Assembly (NCBI GenBank): GCA_016704485.1
Contig: JADJAA010000001.1
Location: 1,240,001 to 1,304,000 of the forward strand
DNA: 64,000 nt
From: Flavobacteriales bacterium
GTDB lineage: Bacteria; Bacteroidota; Bacteroidia; Flavobacteriales_F; PHOS-HE28
Direction of reading: 5' to 3'
How positions within the stretch are numbered: position 1 is the stretch's first letter; the number at the start of each line of letters is the position of its first letter. Below are positions 46,218 to 55,316 of the stretch, piece after piece. The notes beneath the pieces are model-generated. The model saw only the letters and a program-made list of their open reading frames with translations, made no database searches and was not told the origin of the DNA. The translations under genes were made by a program, and so were the position numbers.

Positions 46218-47165
46218 TCAAAGCGCGTTCAGTTGGTCGTAGAACTCTGTCAATGTGGTGGGCGTGAATGTCAATGCTACGTTCATTCCATTGGTAATTG
46301 TTATCGGTGTGAAAGATGAGAAGTCTCCCGCGATCGTACGATTCAAAGCGACTATCGTTGCCTGCATACCCACAGGAACTCCTTGGTACGATAATGGGGT
46401 GGTAAAGAATTGACCAGTTGTCGGATTCATCCAGACCACTGCATTTTCAGAGGGGAAGGTTATCCAAACGAAGGTACTGCCAAAAGATATGTTAGTGGGC
46501 ACCGTAGCTGTTACGTGCGTAAGGTCAGGATATTCGTAGAATTGGTCGCAATTCATCCATTGCAAAGAGTCCGGAGCGAAGTTGTAGAATAGATCAAAAT
46601 AGTCTTCTTCAACGACTACCGTAGAAGAGTCAATGCGCTCCCATGTCATGCTTCCATCGGTATTGATATTTCCACTGAAGAGCTCCATCGCGGGGTCACC
46701 AACCTCCGTTGGAATATTGACAACAAGACCTCCCGGTGTTATGCGTAGGTCATTTCCGCTTTGAGAAGCAGTAATATTCATTGCGCCACCACTGCGCAAC
46801 ATCTTCAATGTGCCATTATCATTGCCTACGGTTTGTACGTTCAACCAGATCATATCGCTAACGGAAAGCACCTCAACCAATTTTACATTTACTTGGCCGC
46901 TAACAGGTGTGCCGTCAGCATTTAGGAATGTATTGGGTTCGAAGATCAACTGCGTGCCTTTCATGCCGGTTACTTGTCCCCCAGTGGTAGCATTAACGGA
47001 AAAACTCTGTGTAGCATCCGCGATATTGTCTGCGAAGAACTGCTGGAATGCATACTGGTCCGGTACAGGATCTGAAGGTGCAGCAGGGTTATCAGGCTCT
47101 TTCTTACAGCCTACGATCACCGCAATGGCAATAAGCGTTGTTAGGATCGTTGCTTTGGTCTTCAT
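46218..47165 (-). CDS. Lipoprotein, tandem family member 3
   Basis: 315 residues, intact. Lipoprotein signal with Cys20 in VIVGCKKEPDNP. Shared family core: ADATQSFSVNATTGGQVTG, FEPNTF, GTPVSGQVNVKLVEVLSVSD, QTVGNDNGTLKMLRSGGA. The C-terminal half is more divergent and ends in a segment ALTFTPTTLTEFYDQLNAL similar to those of the other two. Function unknown; likely an envelope lipoprotein facing the periplasm or the surface. Confidence 0.78.
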   Translation of the reverse strand: MKTKATILTTLIAIAVIVGCKKEPDNPAAPSDPVPDQYAFQQFFADNIADATQSFSVNATTGGQVTGMKGTQLIFEPNTFLNADGTPVSGQVNVKLVEVLSVSDMIWLNVQTVGNDNGTLKMLRSGGAMNITASQSGNDLRITPGGLVVNIPTEVGDPAMELFSGNINTDGSMTWERIDSSTVVVEEDYFDLFYNFAPDSLQWMNCDQFYEYPDLTHVTATVPTNISFGSTFVWITFPSENAVVWMNPTTGQFFTTPLSYQGVPVGMQATIVALNRTIAGDFSSFTPITITNGMNVALTFTPTTLTEFYDQLNAL

Positions 47166-47322
47166 TCGATATTGAGTTTTGGAGATGGTGTTAGCTGTTT
47201 CTGGCGGTTACACTGACTAGACGTAAATAAAGGCAAATGGCTGCCTCGCACTATTATCTTTTTGAACGAGATCCCGATCCTTGTGCGGAATTTCGTCATG
47301 ATCAAGCCGCGTGAAACGTGAA

Positions 47323-50300
47323 TTATTCAACCGCGACACTCACGGCACTCAACAACTTTTCGGCTTTACTGATGCGAACCATGTAAAGCCCAACGCTCAA
47401 TTCACCTCTTTCCAGGATCAATGCAGAGGTGCCGTTCCCTTGCAAAGTGCGCAAGGTTCGCCCACTTACATCGATCACTTCGATCATGTGATCCTTGGTC
47501 AACACCTCATTGAAATCCAATCGTGTTCGGGTGTTGAATGGATTCGGAGTAACGGTCACGCCCAATTGGTCGTGGTCCGTAATATGCGTAATGATCACTT
47601 GATACGGGTCGCTCACAGCCACACATCCATATTCGCTGGTTGCTTGAACGGTGTACATACCCTTTTCGGTGGCAGTAAACTGTTGTTCCGTCGCATCCGT
47701 AACGATGGCACCATTCATGAACCATTGGTAGCTTTCACTTGCATTGGCTTCCAAAACTGAACCACCAAGATCTGTGACACTTGCCGTGAACAAGTTGCAA
47801 TCCACCAAAGTGTTCAAAGTAGTGTTTGTGATCACCGGTTCGTTCAGGTCGAAGTAGATCGCGGCGGTGTTCGTGATCTCCGTGAGGTGGGGTGAACCTT
47901 CGTTCGGTTTGATGCGGTATTTGATGTAGCCATGACTTGCAAGCTCGTTCACATTGCTATCCGGCAATAGGATCTGTTGAAATCGGAATTGTGCTACGTG
48001 ATCAGCATCCACTTGAATGTGTGTGAGCGAGTGTGATGCGCTAATGATATCCAATGAGTTTGGATCCACATCAAGATCAAGCGAGTCTAGTAATACCACG
48101 GTGAATGCGGTATCGGTACCCGTATTCTGGAACCTGATGGTATATTCCAACCAATCAATATCCACCGGCACCGCACCTGCCGGTCCATAACCTTGTGGCG
48201 TGACCAGTTTGTCGTTAGGGTCATAGGCACATGTTCCAATGAAGCCACCAGTGTTCGTGAAGACCGGTGTTGTCATATTTCCTGCATTAAATGTTGCTGT
48301 GAGGCTAGAGGAACTTCCGATCGGGCCGAGGGTAACAGCGATACCTATTGCGAAGTGTTGGAACCAACCGAGGCTGTCGATGTTCCAGTAATAGTGATCG
48401 CCAGATGTTGAATCAGGAGCCGGATACAAGTCATCCACCGTAATAGTCCCGAGTATCTCCACATCGATGTATCCATTCTGCGGAATGAATGTGCCGGTGT
48501 TGCGCAGATCCAGCCAGATACCAACTTCTCTGTTGCATGACCATGCTCCGCCAGTGGTTATTGAAAGATCAATTGACGTATCGGCGGTCGCGGATGGTGC
48601 TAGCCCAAAGTCGAGATCCGCCGCGATCGGTAACGCATTGGTCAGTGTTGCGCTCAACGTATCCGGGTTGTTAGTGACCGCATAGATCGGTGGATGTGTG
48701 GTCCACACATTCCATGTCCCAGTGTCAGCCGGCAGGTCGTAATCGCCAAAGCTGTTGGTCCAAACAAGAATATTGTTCGCATCGGTCTTTACTAGTTGGT
48801 AGGGTACTTTTTGGTCGGTGGGATCAAGCATGGCATCCACGTCAAAGTCGAGGAATACCGAACCTCGTAAGCGATATGCATCATAGAAATGATTCTGTTG
48901 CCAACTGATCGAACGGAATCGCACGGTCACGAGGTCGGGTACTGCATCATTGTTCAAGTCTGCATAGATCATGGCCGCAGCACTTTCGGCGGTGGGGTCG
49001 ATCAACGAGTTGCCGCTCAGCTGCCCATTTCCGAGGTTCAAGTTGTAGTACGTCTGGTGCGTGTATCCGTTGCTTAATGCCCAAATAGCATCGAGGTACG
49101 AATCCCCATTGATGTCCTCTAAGATCAGTGTGCGCGGCATGCCTGGAGGTGTTGTGGAAAGTGTGTCACTTGTCATATTGCCAACGCCATTGTTGTAGTA
49201 TCCCACGAGATAACCGTAACGGTATTCCAATATGTCAACGTCCATGTCACCATCAAGATCCCCTAGCGCGAATTCGTCCAAGCTAATTCCTCCAGGCACG
49301 GTGGTGAAAATGCCGACGCCATCACTTAAAACTATCGTGCCGCCGATCACCAGATCAATGGCTCCATCACCATTCATATCACCGGCTTTAACATCCCCCG
49401 TAAGTGCCAGTTCGATCGCCGCGTGTACCGTGAAGTCCCCTGAACCGTTGTTCTCATACCAACTCCCGGTACCGATCAGGTCCAGATCTCCATCGGCATC
49501 CAGATCCACTTCGCAACGCGAGGAACCAAGATCCGGCAATGTCCCCACGGTCCATGACGAGCCACCGTTGTTGTTCCAAATGATCGCGCAACTTGCAACA
49601 TTGGTAATGATGTCCGGCAGGCCGTCGTAGTTGAGGTCAGCAGTTCTTGATACGCTCACTTTATCTCGATCTTCTACCACTATTTGCTGTCTCCCAAATG
49701 TGCCGTCGCCGTTGTTCGCATACCAGGACACCCAGTCGCCATAATAACTTGCCGTAACCAGATCCAGGTCGCCATCCAGATCGATATCGGCACCGGATAG
49801 ATCGTATCCACCGGCCATGGTTTGGCAAAATCGTTTTCGTGCTCCGATAGTGCCATTGCCGAGATTCTCGAACCAGCCTGCGATATCCATGCCGCTGGAA
49901 GCGAGCAGATCCATGCGACCATCACCGTTCAGATCGCCGATGCTGTAAGAGGTACCTACTAGGTTGTAACCGCTCACCATTTCCACGTTCACGATAGTCC
50001 AAGATGCGCCATTGTCATTGAGAAGGATCTTCACATCGCAGCTCGTACCGCTAGTTACGCTGAAGTCCACATCACCATCACCATCGACGTCAGCGATCAC
50101 CTGCGGATATCCGTACGGAATAGTATCGCCGATGGAGAATGCGCCTAAGCCGTTATTCGCGAACCATACTGTGCCGCCGGGAAGGCCAAAACCGATGACA
50201 TCCGCATCACCGTCGCCATCGACATCGCCACAGAATGTCTTCGTAGGTGAAACGAGATCGATGATCACTTGCTGTGGTCCATAGGTTCCGCTACCCAGGT

Positions 50301-50931
50301 TTGCGTACCAACCCACTTGCGCATTATCGCCACCGATGATGAGATCCGCGAGGCCGTCACCGTTCACATCAGCGTACGATGCGCTTAAGGTGGTATTGGT
50401 CCCCGTGGGTCCTAGCGCCGCACCCTCGCTGAAAGTGCCAAAGCCGTTGTTCAGTAATATAGTCACGCCATTGGCCGTGCGGACAAGGTCGTCGATATCA
50501 CCATCGCCATCCAGATCCTCCAACAAAAGTGCTGCGCCCCCGTTCGGAGAGAAGGCTCCCACCAAGGCCACTGCGCCCGTACCATCGTTGCTGTACCAGC
50601 TCCCATCGATCACCAGGTCGCCATCACCGTCGTCATCCATGTCGCGGATCAACACGCTTGCATTGTTCGCGATGTTGCCGGTGAACATAACCTGTTTGGG
50701 CGCGAATGCTCCGGTCCCCAAATTGCGATACCATGTGAGCTGCGTGCCGTACGTATATCCGCCAACAAGGCTATAAGTGATGGGGTCTACTAACCCATCG
50801 CCATCCACATCGCCGGCCAAGGTCTTTGAGGGGTAGGCCACATCACTCTCGAATGCGATCTGCACAGGACCGAATTGCCCGAAGATGAGACTAGTAGAGA
50901 GGATCAGGAAGAGGCTCAATGTTCTGCACAT
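47323..50931 (-). CDS. VCBS/FG-GAP repeat protein with DUF7619-like region and T9SS type A sorting domain
   Basis: 1202-residue predicted secreted protein. Signal peptide MCRTLSLFLILSTSLIFGQ. Residues ~30-680 hold many repeats with DVDGDGLVD, DLDGDGDID, DVNGDGLAD-type loops, calcium-binding motifs of FG-GAP/VCBS beta-propellers. Next is an SdrB-like segment (VFLDFDVDAMLDPTDQ, ~690-760), then a DUF7619-like region (YDPNDKLVTPQGYG to FDLNEPVITNT, ~905-1040), an Ig-like stretch (YQWFMNGAIVTDATEQQF) and a type A sorting domain (TPNPFNTRTRLDF to LLSAVSVAVE). Binding partner unknown; the fold suggests calcium-dependent adhesion. Confidence 0.88.
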   Translation of the reverse strand: MCRTLSLFLILSTSLIFGQFGPVQIAFESDVAYPSKTLAGDVDGDGLVDPITYSLVGGYTYGTQLTWYRNLGTGAFAPKQVMFTGNIANNASVLIRDMDDDGDGDLVIDGSWYSNDGTGAVALVGAFSPNGGAALLLEDLDGDGDIDDLVRTANGVTILLNNGFGTFSEGAALGPTGTNTTLSASYADVNGDGLADLIIGGDNAQVGWYANLGSGTYGPQQVIIDLVSPTKTFCGDVDGDGDADVIGFGLPGGTVWFANNGLGAFSIGDTIPYGYPQVIADVDGDGDVDFSVTSGTSCDVKILLNDNGASWTIVNVEMVSGYNLVGTSYSIGDLNGDGRMDLLASSGMDIAGWFENLGNGTIGARKRFCQTMAGGYDLSGADIDLDGDLDLVTASYYGDWVSWYANNGDGTFGRQQIVVEDRDKVSVSRTADLNYDGLPDIITNVASCAIIWNNNGGSSWTVGTLPDLGSSRCEVDLDADGDLDLIGTGSWYENNGSGDFTVHAAIELALTGDVKAGDMNGDGAIDLVIGGTIVLSDGVGIFTTVPGGISLDEFALGDLDGDMDVDILEYRYGYLVGYYNNGVGNMTSDTLSTTPPGMPRTLILEDINGDSYLDAIWALSNGYTHQTYYNLNLGNGQLSGNSLIDPTAESAAAMIYADLNNDAVPDLVTVRFRSISWQQNHFYDAYRLRGSVFLDFDVDAMLDPTDQKVPYQLVKTDANNILVWTNSFGDYDLPADTGTWNVWTTHPPIYAVTNNPDTLSATLTNALPIAADLDFGLAPSATADTSIDLSITTGGAWSCNREVGIWLDLRNTGTFIPQNGYIDVEILGTITVDDLYPAPDSTSGDHYYWNIDSLGWFQHFAIGIAVTLGPIGSSSSLTATFNAGNMTTPVFTNTGGFIGTCAYDPNDKLVTPQGYGPAGAVPVDIDWLEYTIRFQNTGTDTAFTVVLLDSLDLDVDPNSLDIISASHSLTHIQVDADHVAQFRFQQILLPDSNVNELASHGYIKYRIKPNEGSPHLTEITNTAAIYFDLNEPVITNTTLNTLVDCNLFTASVTDLGGSVLEANASESYQWFMNGAIVTDATEQQFTATEKGMYTVQATSEYGCVAVSDPYQVIITHITDHDQLGVTVTPNPFNTRTRLDFNEVLTKDHMIEVIDVSGRTLRTLQGNGTSALILERGELSVGLYMVRISKAEKLLSAVSVAVE

Positions 50932-51127
50932 ATGGATCGGTTTGGTAGCGTAAGATAGACGCAGTATAATGGGAATGGTTGTGCCTCTGGTAATTCCATT
51001 AGGAATATTTCCAAGTTCCAGTATCCTTGGCTGTCCTTTTCATTCACTAGCTCAATTCAAAGCCATGCACAATACGCATGATGCAGTAGGATGTCCGGAT
51101 CTTAAACTATGGTAAATAGGTGTCAGA

Positions 51128-51159
51128 TTTGGAATTTGACCGAACATATACTACCTTAC
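51128..51159 (+). promoter_or_regulatory. Promoter-like element of the YtxH gene
   Basis: TTTG at 51128-51131, 20-base spacer, TACCTTAC at 51152-51159. Near-consensus; the last base of the -7 box differs. Leader of roughly 35 bases to the ATG at 51202. Confidence 0.45.
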
Positions 51160-51201
51160 GTGAAGAAAGAAAGCATAACCAATTCTAATCTCTAATTCAT
51201 C

Positions 51202-51507
51202 ATGGCAAGTACAAAAAGTACCATCGCAATTACACTCGCCGCATTAGCAGCGGGAGCAGCACTGGGCATTCTCTTTGCACCCGATCCAGGCAAAGAAACA
51301 CGGAAGAAGATCTCCAAGAAAGGTGGCGATCTGCGTGACAAACTCGCAGCTATGGCCAATGAAGGCAAAGGCATTCTGAAGAGTATGAAGAATGATGCTG
51401 ACGAGTTGGCAGACGACGCCAGTAACAAAGTGAAGCAGACCAAGGATCGTGCAAAAGAAGCTGTTCACGAAGTGGCAAATGGCGCTCGTGCAGCTGCGAA
51501 GAACTAA
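51202..51507 (+). CDS. YtxH domain-containing protein
   Basis: 101 residues. A short hydrophobic segment (ITLAALAAGAALGILFAP, about 9-26) followed by DPGKETRKKISKKG is the YtxH signature, then a charged helical tail (KVKQTKDRAKEAVHEVANG). Proteins of this family are small membrane-anchored proteins often linked to general stress in other bacteria; exact role unknown. Monocistronic: it has its own terminator. Confidence 0.85.
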   Translation: MASTKSTIAITLAALAAGAALGILFAPDPGKETRKKISKKGGDLRDKLAAMANEGKGILKSMKNDADELADDASNKVKQTKDRAKEAVHEVANGARAAAKN

Positions 51508-51528
51508 GGAGTTCCTTTACGATAATAG

Positions 51529-51570
51529 ATCCCCGTACCGGGCCGAAAAGGCATGGACGGGGATTTTTTT
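51529..51570 (+). terminator. Rho-independent terminator after the YtxH gene
   Basis: Stem ATCCCCGT (51529-51536) and ACGGGGAT (51557-51564) with an internal CCGGGCCGAAAAGGC-type loop, followed by a run of seven Ts counting the last stem base. Confidence 0.85.
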
Positions 51571-51676
51571 GCTTCGTAAATTAATCGCCGACCATTAGTT
51601 GATCCTGATCAGTTCCTGGATCGCTGTAACTTTATGTTGTACGTACCCGTCACACAAAAAGAAATCCTCCCTCAAG

Positions 51677-52162
51677 GTGACTCTCTTCGACTATAATGCA
51701 GCTGTTGATGCTCATGCGGATGGGATCTATCGCTTTGCAGTGAAGCACCTGCGTGATCAAGAACAAGCGAAGGATGTGGTACAGGAAAGTTTTGCCCGGC
51801 TTTGGATGAAGGTGGATCAAGTGGATGCCAATAAAGTGAAAAGTTATTTGTTCACCACAGCGCACCACGCCATTGTGGATGAAGTTAGAAAAGGGACACG
51901 AAGTACGCGCTTGGAAGACCATCATGAACGCATGCAGCACGTAAGCCAGTCGCAGCCGGATCTGAAAGCCGTTCTTGATGCTGCGCTGGCTACATTACCG
52001 CCTATTCAACGCAGTGTGGTGCTCTTGCGCGATCTGGAAGGTTATGGTTATGAAGAGATCGCTGAGTTAGTGGACTTGAACCTGGCACAAGTGAAAGTGT
52101 ACATTTATCGAGGCCGTTCGGCACTGAAGGAATACATCGGCCATTTGGAAACCGTATTGTGA
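51677..52162 (+). CDS. ECF-type RNA polymerase sigma factor
   Basis: 161 residues. Region 2: AVDAHADGIYRFAVKHLRD and QEQAKDVVQESFARLW; region 4: ATLPPIQRSVVLLRDLEG and YGYEEIAELVDLNLAQVKVY. The start is GTG at 51677 (MTLFDYNAAVDAHADG), which matches the usual beginning of this Bacteroidota sigma group; the open frame before it has only a TTG at 51599. The stop overlaps the next gene's GTG by four bases, the standard arrangement for a sigma factor and its regulator. Confidence 0.87.
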   Translation: MTLFDYNAAVDAHADGIYRFAVKHLRDQEQAKDVVQESFARLWMKVDQVDANKVKSYLFTTAHHAIVDEVRKGTRSTRLEDHHERMQHVSQSQPDLKAVLDAALATLPPIQRSVVLLRDLEGYGYEEIAELVDLNLAQVKVYIYRGRSALKEYIGHLETVL

Positions 52163-53517
52163 GCACACGCATTGACCATACCAACTACGAGGCCTACCTG
52201 CTTGATCGCATGGAAGGAACCCTTTCACCAGCTCAAGAGCATGACTTGGAGGCCTTTCTATTAGCGAATCCTCATTTGATGCCGGATGATGAAGAGCTGC
52301 CTTCGTTGACGATAACGAAGGCATCGCTTTCCAACGTGGAGAAGAAGGCGCTTAAGCGCACTTTTCCTCCAGTTGGAATGCCGGGCGAAGGCCCATTGGG
52401 AGATATGCTGATCGCCCGGTTGGAAGGAGACCTTACACCGGCGCAACTGAATGCGCTGACGGCTTATCTTGTTGAAAACCCTGAACATCAAAGCGCGGAA
52501 CGGATCTATGCGTTGACCAAGTTGGTGCCTGAAGCGATGGCCTTTGCAGAAAAGGGATCACTGGTAAGGGAATTGCCTCCTGTGGGAATGCCATCGCTGT
52601 ATACCGCAGAGGATTTTTTGATCGCTCTAGCGGAAGGAGACCTGAACGCACAGCAAGAAGACGCGATAGTAAAGTTGATCGATCAAGATGCATCATTGGC
52701 ACGCTCGTGGTCATTAGTGCAACAAGCTCGTGTGCAGCCTGAACCAATGGGGTTCCCTTATAAGGATGCATTGAAGAAAGGAGCGAAGGTGATCGCGATC
52801 GGAGCAGCCCGTTGGCAAATGGCGTTGGCCGTTGCAGCTAGTATCGCAATATTGCTCGGTGTTGGTTTCTGGATGTTGCGAGAGGATCCTCAACGTATTC
52901 CACAGGTGGCTGAGAAAATTGAACCTGCGAGCAACCTTAACAATACCACGACCAACGACGCTCCTACTCCTGACAAGATGGATGTTCTTTTGGAGCAGCA
53001 GGTCGCTGAGAATGAAGCGGTCATTGATGATAAGAACGGACCTTCGTCAATAGATCCGATCACCTTACAACAGAATAGAGCAATTAATGCGCCTCTGAAG
53101 AAGGAGAATGACATGCCATCCGTGCGACCCATACAACGCGATGAACCCTTGCAGTTTGCTGAGCAAAACGTCGTAGTCCCTCATGTAAAAGTTGATCGTC
53201 CGGTACTGGACAATGTTGAGGTTGCCGAAGTGCCTGATTACATTGAGTCCTTGGCCGAAGTGACCTCGCCAGCTACAAATACGAAGACGGTATCCGTTGG
53301 TGGATTGTTCGCATCTACCGTTCGTGAACGTGTTCTGGACCAACCCGATGCCACGACTGAACCGTTAGGCATTAGCGATGCCGTAGCGGCTGTCGATAAG
53401 GGTTTGAAAGTGATCGCGGGTGACAGATCCGGACTGACCATTGAAAAGACCGGTGATCGCCACCGTACGTTCGACCTGCGCTTAGGGCGCAACCTTTCCA
53501 TTACCGCTAAGCGGTAG
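52159..53517 (+). CDS. Predicted anti-sigma-type membrane protein with three 70-residue repeats
   Basis: 452 residues, GTG start overlapping the sigma factor stop. The cytoplasmic N-terminal part contains three modules with EG at residues 19-20, 89-90 and 159-160: RMEGTLSPAQ, RLEGDLTPAQ, LAEGDLNAQQ, each followed by a helix such as LEAFLLANP or LTAYLVENP. PPVGMP occurs at 70-75 and 140-145, also 70 apart. One membrane helix at about 219-240 (WQMALAVAASIAILLGVGFW), then a long polar periplasmic region. Location and topology suggest an anti-sigma factor; no zinc-binding HxxxCxxC motif is seen. Confidence 0.75.
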   Translation: MSTRIDHTNYEAYLLDRMEGTLSPAQEHDLEAFLLANPHLMPDDEELPSLTITKASLSNVEKKALKRTFPPVGMPGEGPLGDMLIARLEGDLTPAQLNALTAYLVENPEHQSAERIYALTKLVPEAMAFAEKGSLVRELPPVGMPSLYTAEDFLIALAEGDLNAQQEDAIVKLIDQDASLARSWSLVQQARVQPEPMGFPYKDALKKGAKVIAIGAARWQMALAVAASIAILLGVGFWMLREDPQRIPQVAEKIEPASNLNNTTTNDAPTPDKMDVLLEQQVAENEAVIDDKNGPSSIDPITLQQNRAINAPLKKENDMPSVRPIQRDEPLQFAEQNVVVPHVKVDRPVLDNVEVAEVPDYIESLAEVTSPATNTKTVSVGGLFASTVRERVLDQPDATTEPLGISDAVAAVDKGLKVIAGDRSGLTIEKTGDRHRTFDLRLGRNLSITAKR

Positions 53518-53727
53518 TACGGATCGCCGAACAGCGATCACCCCTGTATTACGTTGTTCTGGATGTTCTGCATCATCCTGCTACAGTGGGACATGTCCGC
53601 CGTTCCGTTCTCCTGCGTATCCACTCAACCAAAATTATTACCGTTCATCACAACCATCATTTGAACCTGTAACCGATCATGGGGTGTTGCTGTCTTATTC
53701 AGTGTAAACCAACAAATAGCAAACACA

Positions 53728-54105
53728 ATGAAAACCATGATCTCCCGCTCCATTTTCTTGTTAGCAACGATCGCAATTCTTGGCCAGGCCAAGGCGATCA
53801 ACCCACCCACAGCAGTTGTCGATAACTCATCCAAGCTTGCTGTCATGGAGCGCAACTTGGAACGTGCATTGAACCGGAACGTAGCGTTCCCAGTGTTGGC
53901 CAAAGAGAACATGCATGGTGAGGTGTATGTGAGCTTCGTGATCAATAAGGAAGGTAAGGTCGAGGTACTATCGTGCCACTCAGAGAACGTAGCATTGACG
54001 GAGTACGTTCTTCGCAAACTGGCCCGCATCGACATTGGTGAAAACCCTGAAGGTATATGGAAGACCACACATATGCGCTTCAATTTCCGTCCTGAGAACG
54101 GATGA
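53728..54105 (+). CDS. Small secreted TonB C-terminal-like protein
   Basis: 125 residues with a signal peptide (MISRSIFLLATIAILGQAKA, after three N-terminal residues). The mature part has FPVLAKENMHGEVYVSFVINKEGKVEV, a pattern like TonB C-terminal domains (here about 27 residues, quoted as FPVLAKENMHGEV then VSFVINKEGKV). Without a transmembrane anchor it is not a classical TonB. It is in the sigma/anti-sigma neighbourhood and has its own terminator. Confidence 0.65.
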   Translation: MKTMISRSIFLLATIAILGQAKAINPPTAVVDNSSKLAVMERNLERALNRNVAFPVLAKENMHGEVYVSFVINKEGKVEVLSCHSENVALTEYVLRKLARIDIGENPEGIWKTTHMRFNFRPENG

Positions 54106-54131
54106 GCGGATCGCCGTTCTTCCAGTGAAAG

Positions 54132-54153
54132 CCCTGCATTCGTGCAGGGTTTT
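54132..54153 (+). terminator. Rho-independent terminator
   Basis: CCCTGCA-TTCG-TGCAGGG, a perfect 7-bp stem with a stable TTCG tetraloop, followed by TTTT. It closes the transcript of the TonB-like gene 27 bases after its stop. Confidence 0.85.
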
Positions 54154-54330
54154 CTGTTATTAAGGCGGATCAGGCCATGAGCGGGTTATTACAGGACCAT
54201 TTTAATTCCATGGCGCCGCGGAGATCGGTCCATGAATGTACGGGTATTCATTGTCTGTTTTATTGCTCTCACGTGTAACAAACGAGACCCTACCTCGTCC
54301 TATGAATGAGGACTGCTAAAACCAACGACC

Positions 54331-55311
54331 ATGCGCACCCTGATAACACTCGCCCTGATCTGCCTGATAACGGGCATTTATGCCCAGACCGATACCACCG
54401 GAACGCCTGAAGGCCTGGATGGGCGCAACTTGGTGGTCGGCGTTAAACCTGGCAAAGGACTCTATGCGGATATTATCAAGGCGGATACGACCGGAAATAA
54501 AGATCGGGACACGATCCGGATCACGACCAAGCGGAAGATCTTCAAGATCATTACGGAAAAGCGTGAATTCGACTCTACTAATGTTAACGTTGAGGAGCGG
54601 TTAAAGGATTTACGAAGAGGCCGTAGGAACGATTTCACATACTGGGCAGGCCTGGACGTTGGTGTGAACACTTTGCTTGGCCTGGATGGTGATGCCGATC
54701 TGGATAAGGACGCTGAATTCATGGAGATCGATAATTTGAAGTCCCGCTTTTTCAGCATCAATTTCATGGAACAGAAATTGGAATTCGGTAGCCACCATGC
54801 TGGCTTGGTAACCGGCCTTGGATTAGAGTTCGCGAACTACCATCTGAAGAACAATGTTCTACTTGCTTATGACCGTGATTCGATCTATGGAGTGCCGATG
54901 GAAAGCCCGGATTACCGCAAGAACAAGTTGCGTCAAATGGGTCTGCGTGTGCCGTTGATGTTGGAGTTCAACACAAAACGCGCGCCCCTGCCATCAGAGG
55001 ATGAGATCCTTACGCGTACAGCAAAGAGCTATAGTCGAAAGAATAATGTACATCTTGCATTCGGTGTCATCGGTACGTGGTATTTCGATACCATGTACAA
55101 GCAGAAATACAGTGTTGATGGTGTGAAACACAAAGACCGTGACAAAGGAGATCACCTGCTCTTACCATACCGTGCAACCGCTACCGTGCGACTTGGTTAC
55201 GGTCCTGTCAATGTCTTTGCGGAATATGCGCTTACTCCGTTGTTCCAGAACAACAAAGGGCCGGAACTCACTCCGTTCAATATTGGCATTACGCTCATCG
55301 GGTTCAATTGA
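54331..55311 (+). CDS. Predicted outer-membrane beta-barrel protein
   Basis: 326 residues with signal peptide MRTLITLALICLITGIYA. After a charged region (about 40-95) come alternating segments such as FTYWAGLDVGVN, HHAGLVTGLGLEFAN, VHLAFGVIGTWYF, ATVRLGYGPVNVFAEYAL and a terminal FNIGITLIGFN, the pattern of a PorT-like outer-membrane barrel with an aromatic final strand. Similar barrels are often found beside sigma/anti-sigma pairs in Bacteroidota. The stop codon lies inside an 18-bp perfect palindrome. Confidence 0.75.
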   Translation: MRTLITLALICLITGIYAQTDTTGTPEGLDGRNLVVGVKPGKGLYADIIKADTTGNKDRDTIRITTKRKIFKIITEKREFDSTNVNVEERLKDLRRGRRNDFTYWAGLDVGVNTLLGLDGDADLDKDAEFMEIDNLKSRFFSINFMEQKLEFGSHHAGLVTGLGLEFANYHLKNNVLLAYDRDSIYGVPMESPDYRKNKLRQMGLRVPLMLEFNTKRAPLPSEDEILTRTAKSYSRKNNVHLAFGVIGTWYFDTMYKQKYSVDGVKHKDRDKGDHLLLPYRATATVRLGYGPVNVFAEYALTPLFQNNKGPELTPFNIGITLIGFN

Positions 55312-55316
55312 ACCCG
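55299..55316. terminator. 18 bp perfect palindrome over the barrel gene stop codon
   Basis: CGGGTTCAATTGAACCCG reads the same on both strands; the TGA stop at 55309-55311 is inside it. It could form a hairpin or bind a dimeric protein. It has no T-tract, so a terminator role is uncertain. Confidence 0.45.

Noticed and set aside
51599..51676. TTG start extending the second sigma factor by 26 codons
   Set aside because: The extension has no homology-like content and the GTG start matches the sigma family N-terminus.
53522..53539. GATCGC-CGAACA-GCGATC hairpin after the anti-sigma-type gene
   Set aside because: Only a 6-bp stem and no T-run; too weak to call a terminator.
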